The notes under the pieces are model-generated. The model ran no database searches. It had not been told where the DNA came from and worked only from the letters and a program-made list of their open reading frames with translations. A stretch of DNA of 11,069 bases from Alphaproteobacteria bacterium (GTDB lineage: Bacteria > Pseudomonadota > Alphaproteobacteria > Sneathiellales > Sneathiellaceae): assembly GCA_006226265.1 (NCBI GenBank), contig SBHH01000235.1:1-11069 (forward strand), given 5' to 3'. Position numbers and translations under genes: made by a program. Positions 7,211 through 11,069 of this stretch are shown here, in pieces. Positions within the stretch are counted from its first letter, which is position 1. Each line of letters begins with the position of its first letter.

Positions 7211-7552
7211 ATGCGTTTCTTTTCGGCTCCTTCCGCCGTCCGGCTGTTGACGGCAGTCTCAATTGGCGTTGCAACCCTTGCGCCCCTGCAGGTGCAGGCG
7301 GCCTGCGATGCCGAAATCCATCAGCAGATATCGACCCTCGATATTCCGGCGGAAAAAATCCGGAAAACGGAAATCGTCGGCGTCTATGACAGCAGCGGCG
7401 CAGGCGGCAGCAACCGGATCGACCGCTATGAAGGCTGGGTCAGCTTTACCGACTGCAAGGGCAATCTGGTTGTCGTGGTCGATAAATTCTGCCGCCCGAA
7501 ACAGAATTACACGACCTATCAATGCAAGGTGAGTGGCGTCAAAGGTTATTAG
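7211..7552 (+). CDS. Small secreted four-cysteine protein, family not recognised
   Basis: From ATG 7211 this encodes 113 residues. A typical Sec signal peptide (MRFF, hydrophobic core LLTAVSIGVATLAPL, end VQA) should be cleaved after Ala30 or Ala31, leaving about 82 residues for the periplasm. The mature part has exactly four cysteines (32, 82, 94, 105), suggesting two disulfides, and looks beta-rich (IVGVYD, YEGWVSF, NLVVVVD). I do not recognise the family. The start is ambiguous: ATG 7211 has GGGA at 7200-7203, 7 nt upstream, whereas an in-frame TTG at 7196 has the stronger AAGGGAGA at 7178-7185 about 10 nt upstream and would add five residues before the signal peptide. The gene follows the MttB homologue by 72 nt on the same strand, so it could be a read-through member of that operon. 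Its TAG stop overlaps the paaE stop on the other strand. The signal peptide and balanced cysteines make it likely to be a real gene. Confidence 0.7.
   Translation: MRFFSAPSAVRLLTAVSIGVATLAPLQVQAACDAEIHQQISTLDIPAEKIRKTEIVGVYDSSGAGGSNRIDRYEGWVSFTDCKGNLVVVVDKFCRPKQNYTTYQCKVSGVKGY
7549..7552. other. Overlapping convergent stop codons
   Basis: The four bases TTAG contain the TAA stop of paaE on the minus strand (7549-7551) and the TAG stop of the small secreted-protein gene on the plus strand (7550-7552). The two operons therefore meet with no intergenic DNA, and any terminator must lie inside the opposite gene. Confidence 0.95.
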
Positions 7553-8622
7553 GCGTCGTAATCGACCACCACATCATCGGTGAGCGGATGGGACTGGCAG
7601 GTAAGGACATAGCCTTCCGCCACCTCGTCATCCTCAAGCGCGTAGTTGAGGTCCATGCGGACTTCGCCCTTCAGAACCTTTGCCCGGCAGGTAGAGCAAA
7701 CCCCGCCCTTACAGGCAAAGGGCACATCCAGTCCTTGAAAATAGGCGGCATCGAGGATGGATTGCCCCTCCTCCGCCACTTCGACCTTGCTGGTCCGACC
7801 GGCAAGGACGACTTCCACCTCGCGAAGCGGGCCCTTGGGTTCTTCTACCACTTTCGGCGTATTGCCTGCCTTGATCGCGGCATCGGTGATGAAAAGCTCG
7901 AAATGGATATGTTCTTTTTCGAAGCCTTCCTCGGTCAGGAAATCCCGGACCGCCATGATCATCTGCTCCGGGCCGCAAAGGAACACCTCATCCACCGTCT
8001 TGATATCGATCACGTCATCAAAAAGCTCCTGGCATTTCTGCGTGGTGATCCGGCCGTTCAGGAGGTCCGCCTCCTGCGGCTCCCGGCTCAGGATATGGAG
8101 AAGGTTGAAGCGTGCGGGATAGAGGTTCTTCAAATCCTCCAACTGCTCCAGGAACAGGATGCTGGAAACCCGGCGATTGCCATAGACAAGCGTCACGCGG
8201 GAGCCGGGCTCCGCCTTCAGGACGGAGCGGATGATGGAAATGATCGGCGTGATCCCGCTTCCTGCGGCGAAGGCGACATAATGCTTGCGATGATCGGGGT
8301 CGAGCGGTGTGAAGAAGCGCCCTTGCGGCTCCATCACCTCGATCATCTCGCCCGCCTTCAGATTCTCGTTGGCGTGGGTCGAAAATTTACCGCCGTCGAT
8401 TTTCTTGATGGCAACGCGCAATTCCGTATCGCCAACGGCGCTGCAGATGGAGTAGGAGCGCCGGCATTCCTCCCCGTCCAGCATATGCCGAAGGGTGAGA
8501 TGCTGTCCTTGCGTGAAGCGATAGGCCTCGCGAAGCTCCGCCGGAATTTCGAAGGAGATGGAAACCGCATCGCGGGTTTCCCGCTGCACATCCCTGATTT
8601 TTAAGGAATGGAAGATTGTCAT
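7549..8622 (-). CDS. paaE: Phenylacetyl-CoA epoxidase reductase subunit PaaE
   Basis: A 357-residue reductase that passes electrons from NAD(P)H through FAD and a [2Fe-2S] cluster to the PaaA di-iron centre. The order is a FAD-binding barrel with RRSYS (54-58), a nucleotide-binding domain with GSGITP (121-126) and a CGP motif, then a plant-type ferredoxin domain with CX4CX2C (Cys304, 309, 312) and a fourth ligand Cys342. Length matches the E. coli protein (about 356). Its ATG lies 7 nt after the paaD stop, and AGGA overlapping that TAG stop sits 5 nt upstream. It is the last gene of the paa operon visible here. Its TAA stop overlaps the TAG stop of the convergent secreted-protein gene, leaving no room for a terminator between them. 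The order paaA-B-C-D-E separates it from other class IA oxygenase reductases. Confidence 0.96.
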   Translation of the reverse strand: MTIFHSLKIRDVQRETRDAVSISFEIPAELREAYRFTQGQHLTLRHMLDGEECRRSYSICSAVGDTELRVAIKKIDGGKFSTHANENLKAGEMIEVMEPQGRFFTPLDPDHRKHYVAFAAGSGITPIISIIRSVLKAEPGSRVTLVYGNRRVSSILFLEQLEDLKNLYPARFNLLHILSREPQEADLLNGRITTQKCQELFDDVIDIKTVDEVFLCGPEQMIMAVRDFLTEEGFEKEHIHFELFITDAAIKAGNTPKVVEEPKGPLREVEVVLAGRTSKVEVAEEGQSILDAAYFQGLDVPFACKGGVCSTCRAKVLKGEVRMDLNYALEDDEVAEGYVLTCQSHPLTDDVVVDYDA

Positions 8623-8629
8623 GCTGATC

Positions 8630-9115
8630 CTATACGCATTTGAAATAGTCGAATGGCTCCAGACAGTCCCGGCAGCGATACTGCGCCTTGCAGGCGGTCG
8701 AGCCGAACTCGCTGATGAGCGTCGTGTCTTCGGAACCGCATTGCGGGCAGATCACTGCCCGCGATGCGATTCCCCCCTCTCCAGCCCGGCCCGCCGGGGG
8801 CGCAATTCCGAAATCGGCGAGCTTCTGACGCCCCTCCTCTGATATCCAGTCGCTTGTCCAGGCGGGAAAAACCTCCGTCACCACGTCGAAATCCCGGATG
8901 CCATGCAAGGTCAGAATGTCCGAGATATCCTTCTCGATCACCTCCATAGCAGGGCAGCCCGAATAGGTCGGCGTAATCACGACCTTAAGCCGTCCTTCCG
9001 CTTCCTCCAAACGGCGGATGATCCCCATATCCTCAACGGTAAGGACGGGGATTTCCGGATCCTTCACAAGGGAAAGGATCTCGGTCACTTCCTTTTCGTC
9101 GAAGGCGGTTACCAT
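8630..9115 (-). CDS. paaD: Phenylacetyl-CoA epoxidase assembly protein PaaD
   Basis: A 161-residue protein of the MIP18/SufT-like (DUF59) family, needed for a functional PaaABCE complex and thought to act in iron-sulfur or metal-centre maturation. The N-terminal domain carries DPEIPVLT (19-26) and TPTYSGCPA with Cys54, the conserved reactive cysteine of this family. A C-terminal zinc-ribbon-like part has CPQC (123-126), then Cys142, Cys148, Cys151 and Cys160 in STACKAQYRC and CLEPFDYFKC. The order and the FDYFKC ending closely follow E. coli PaaD. Its ATG overlaps the end of paaC by 7 nt (ATGGTAA) with only a weak Shine-Dalgarno, so translation is probably coupled to paaC. Confidence 0.95.
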   Translation of the reverse strand: MVTAFDEKEVTEILSLVKDPEIPVLTVEDMGIIRRLEEAEGRLKVVITPTYSGCPAMEVIEKDISDILTLHGIRDFDVVTEVFPAWTSDWISEEGRQKLADFGIAPPAGRAGEGGIASRAVICPQCGSEDTTLISEFGSTACKAQYRCRDCLEPFDYFKCV

Positions 9116-9867
9116 TTCGCATCCGGATAGGCGCGCTGCAGGAACTGCATTTCGGCGAGAAGATAGCCGAGATGCTCCGAATGGCGGCCTTCCCGGCTGC
9201 CGCGCACGGACCAGCTGTCTTCCGGACGATCAAGCGTTGCCTCACGCAGGACCTTTTCTATGGCCATGTCAAATTCGTCGCGAAGAGAGGCGACATCGTC
9301 GCCAATCCCGGCCGCCAGCATCGCGTCATCCACGGCGTCCATATCGAACATTTCGGGCAGGAAGCCCCAAAGCTCTTCAATCGCCTTTTGCATGCGGTCG
9401 TGGCTCTCCTTCGTCCCGTCGCCGAGGCGGATCACCCAGTCACTGCTGTGGCGGCGGTGATAGCTGATTTCCTTCAGGGATTTCGCGGCAATCCCGGCAA
9501 GACGTTCGTCTGTTGACCGGCTCAGTGCCTCATATTGCAGATACTGGAAATGATCGAAGAAGAACTGCCGTGCCATGGTTTTGGCAAAATCACCGTTTGG
9601 CTGTTCGACTAGCAGCAGATTGCGCCAGTCACTGGAATCGCGGTGATAGGCGAGCCGGTCTTCATCCCGGCCCTTACCCTCCACCTCGCCTGCGTAAGTC
9701 AGCAGCATGCGCGCCTGACCAATGAGGTCGAGCCCGATATTGGCGAGCGCGAGTTCCTCCTCCAGGATGGGGGCATGACCGGACCATTCGGCAAGCCGTT
9801 GCCCGAGGATCAGGCTGTTGTCGCCAAGGCGTATGAGATAGTCGAAGAGAGTTTGAGGATTGCTCAT
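9109..9867 (-). CDS. paaC: Phenylacetyl-CoA epoxidase structural subunit PaaC
   Basis: A 252-residue ferritin-like helical protein that pairs with the catalytic PaaA subunit as its structural partner. Diagnostic stretches are LGDNSLILGQRLAEW and GHAPILEEELALANIGLDL at the N-terminus, NLLLVEQPNGDFA in the middle, and EHLGYLLAEMQFLQR near the C-terminus, all close to E. coli PaaC (248 residues). The frame is open 99 nt further upstream to an ATG at 9966, but that segment lies inside paaB and does not resemble the family. ATG 9867 begins MSNPQTLFDYLIRLGDN, fits the family and has GAGG 5 nt upstream, overlapping the paaB stop. It lies 7 nt after paaB and overlaps paaD by 7 nt. Confidence 0.96.
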   Translation of the reverse strand: MSNPQTLFDYLIRLGDNSLILGQRLAEWSGHAPILEEELALANIGLDLIGQARMLLTYAGEVEGKGRDEDRLAYHRDSSDWRNLLLVEQPNGDFAKTMARQFFFDHFQYLQYEALSRSTDERLAGIAAKSLKEISYHRRHSSDWVIRLGDGTKESHDRMQKAIEELWGFLPEMFDMDAVDDAMLAAGIGDDVASLRDEFDMAIEKVLREATLDRPEDSWSVRGSREGRHSEHLGYLLAEMQFLQRAYPDAKW

Positions 9868-9874
9868 CCGGGCC

Positions 9875-10168
9875 TCACATATGGCCGACTTCATCGGGCA
9901 GGTTATAGAAGGTCGGATGACGATACATCTTGTCATCATTGGGATCGAAAAACTCGCCCTTGTCATCGGGAGAAGACGCGGTGATATCCGTCGATTTCAC
10001 GACCCAGATGCTCACCCCTTCGCTCCGCCGGGTATAAACGTCGCGCGCAGAGGTGAGCGCCATTTCCGCATCCGACGCATGCAGGCTGCCGACATGGCGG
10101 TGGTCGAGGCCGTTTTTCGCCCGGATGAATACTTCAAAAAGCGGCAGTTCGTCTCTCACGTCCTTCAT
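9875..10168 (-). CDS. paaB: Phenylacetyl-CoA epoxidase subunit PaaB
   Basis: A 97-residue small subunit of the phenylacetyl-CoA epoxidase; in the studied enzyme it bridges the PaaAC units and is needed for activity. The family signature is clear: PLFEVFIRAKNGLDHRHVGS, DVYTRRSEGVSIWVVK and GEFFDP followed by MYRHPTFYNLPDEVGHM at the C-terminus, with length close to E. coli PaaB (95). Two ATG codons compete. ATG 10168 (MKDVRDE) has AAAGGA 8 nt upstream and is preferred; ATG 10174 (MGMKD) would be only 2 nt from it. The frame remains open upstream, but that segment lies within paaA. It starts 13 nt after the paaA stop. Confidence 0.95.
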   Translation of the reverse strand: MKDVRDELPLFEVFIRAKNGLDHRHVGSLHASDAEMALTSARDVYTRRSEGVSIWVVKSTDITASSPDDKGEFFDPNDDKMYRHPTFYNLPDEVGHM

Positions 10169-10176
10169 TCCCATCG

Positions 10177-10182
10177 TCCTTT
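10177..10182 (-). promoter_or_regulatory. Ribosome-binding site deciding the paaB start
   Basis: AAAGGA on the minus strand overlaps the last base of the paaA TGA stop. It is 8 nt from ATG 10168 and only 2 nt from ATG 10174, so it favours the downstream ATG. Confidence 0.6.
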
Positions 10183-11069
10183 CAGGCAGCTTTTTCCGCA
10201 CGGGCGGCTTTCTTTTCCGCATAGGCAAGGGCCGCATCGCGCACCCATTTGCCGCCGTCATGCGCATCGACGCGGGCTTTCAGCCGTTCCCGGTTGCAAA
10301 GGCCGTTGCCGCTCACGACCGAGCGGAATTCATCCCAATCGATTTCGCCAAAGTCATAAGAGCCCCGCTCCTCATTCCAGACGAGATCGTCATCGGGAAT
10401 GCGAAGGCCGATAAACTGGGTCTGCGGCACGGTCGCATCGACAAATTTCTGGCGCAGTTCATCATTTGACTGGCGCTTGATCTTCCATTTCATGGACTGG
10501 GCGGAATTGGCGGAATTGGCGTCATTCGGCCCGAACATCATTAGCGACGGCCACCACCAGCGGTTCAGCGCATCCTGCGCCATGGCCTTCTGTTCTTTCG
10601 TGCCTTGCGCCATGGTCATCATGATCTCGAAGCCCTGACGTTGATGAAAGCTCTCCTCCTTACAGATCTTGATCATCGCCCGCGCGTAAGGCCCGTAGGA
10701 GCAGCGGCAGAGTGCAATCTGATTGGTAATCGCCGCCCCGTCGACCAGCCAGCCGATCGCGCCGACATCGGCCCAGGTCAGGGTCGGGTAATTGAAAATG
10801 GAGGAATATTTCGCCTTGCCGCTATGGAGCTGTTCGAACATCTCGTCACGGGAAATGCCAAGGGTTTCGGTCGCGCTGTAAAGATAGAGGCCATGGCCGC
10901 CCTCGTCCTGGATCTTTGCCATCAGAACAGCTTTTCGTTTCAGGCTGGGCGCGCGGGTCAGCCAGTTCCCTTCCGGCAGCATCCCGACAATTTCCGAATG
11001 GGCATGCTGCGACATCTGGCGGATCAGGGAGCGGCGGTATTTCTCCGGCATCCAGTCCTTGGGCTCGAT
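10182..11069 (-). CDS. paaA: Phenylacetyl-CoA epoxidase catalytic di-iron subunit PaaA (5' end cut by window)
   Basis: The catalytic subunit that epoxidises the ring of phenylacetyl-CoA at a di-iron centre. 295 residues are visible. The frame runs off the window edge reading [13 protein letters not shown], which aligns with IEPQDWMPDAYRK about 17 residues into E. coli PaaA (309), so only a short N-terminal piece is missing. The internal ATG at 11049-11051 is not the start. Both ExxH iron motifs are present, [10 protein letters not shown] and [11 protein letters not shown], along with [34 protein letters not shown] and FGEIDWDEF. The C-terminus is Ala/Lys-rich as in the family. It is the first visible gene of the operon; promoter and start lie outside the window. 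Confidence 0.96.
   Translation of the reverse strand: MEPKDWMPEKYRRSLIRQMSQHAHSEIVGMLPEGNWLTRAPSLKRKAVLMAKIQDEGGHGLYLYSATETLGISRDEMFEQLHSGKAKYSSIFNYPTLTWADVGAIGWLVDGAAITNQIALCRCSYGPYARAMIKICKEESFHQRQGFEIMMTMAQGTKEQKAMAQDALNRWWWPSLMMFGPNDANSANSAQSMKWKIKRQSNDELRQKFVDATVPQTQFIGLRIPDDDLVWNEERGSYDFGEIDWDEFRSVVSGNGLCNRERLKARVDAHDGGKWVRDAALAYAEKKAARAEKAA

Noticed and set aside
7522..8604. A 360-codon open frame on the plus strand opposite paaE.
   Set aside because: paaE on the minus strand has FAD, NAD(P) and [2Fe-2S] motifs in full; the plus-strand frame has none.
9868..9966. A longer paaC starting at ATG 9966.
   Set aside because: The extra 33 residues overlap the paaB coding region, do not resemble PaaC, and lack a suitable ribosome-binding site compared with ATG 9867.

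Overview
The window looks like chromosomal DNA of a Gram-negative bacterium, most likely an alphaproteobacterium. This rests on moderately high GC coding sequence, tight operons with Shine-Dalgarno spacing, and the gene repertoire: an MttB-superfamily methyltransferase with an Arg-rich N-terminus beside a dimethylglycine-dehydrogenase-like flavoprotein, and an aerobic phenylacetate operon. Genus cannot be assigned from what is visible. No tRNA, rRNA, insertion sequence, CRISPR array or phage gene was seen.

Layout. (1) Bases 1-137 are non-coding or a short leader, with two overlapping, mutually exclusive hairpins. (2) 138-1394 (+) encodes a MurG/GT28-like predicted glycosyltransferase (COG4671 type). 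(3) 1395-1807 is a 413-base gap, probably holding the promoter of the next operon. (4) 1808-7138 (+) is a compact three-gene operon: a DAO-family FAD oxidoreductase, an 805-residue FAD+GcvT protein of the dimethylglycine/sarcosine dehydrogenase family, and a non-pyrrolysine MttB homologue. (5) 7211-7552 (+) encodes a small secreted four-cysteine protein of unknown family. (6) 7549-11069 (-) is paaABCDE, the complete ring-1,2-phenylacetyl-CoA epoxidase set, with the 5' end of paaA cut off by the window edge.

How the genes work together. The three-gene operon can be read as a serial N-demethylation route: an MttB-type protein removes the first methyl from a quaternary amine such as glycine betaine, the FAD+GcvT protein demethylates the tertiary amine and passes formaldehyde to tetrahydrofolate, and the DAO protein handles the secondary amine. 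Substrates are inferred. The corrinoid protein and methyl acceptor that characterised MttB homologues need are not in the window. The paa genes form the multicomponent oxygenase that epoxidises phenylacetyl-CoA; junctions are 7-13 nt gaps or a 7-nt overlap, so they are almost certainly one transcript. The paa operon ends tail-to-tail with the small secreted gene, their stop codons overlapping.

The paa genes are textbook. The least described elements are the demethylation cassette, the small secreted protein, and the structured leader before the glycosyltransferase.
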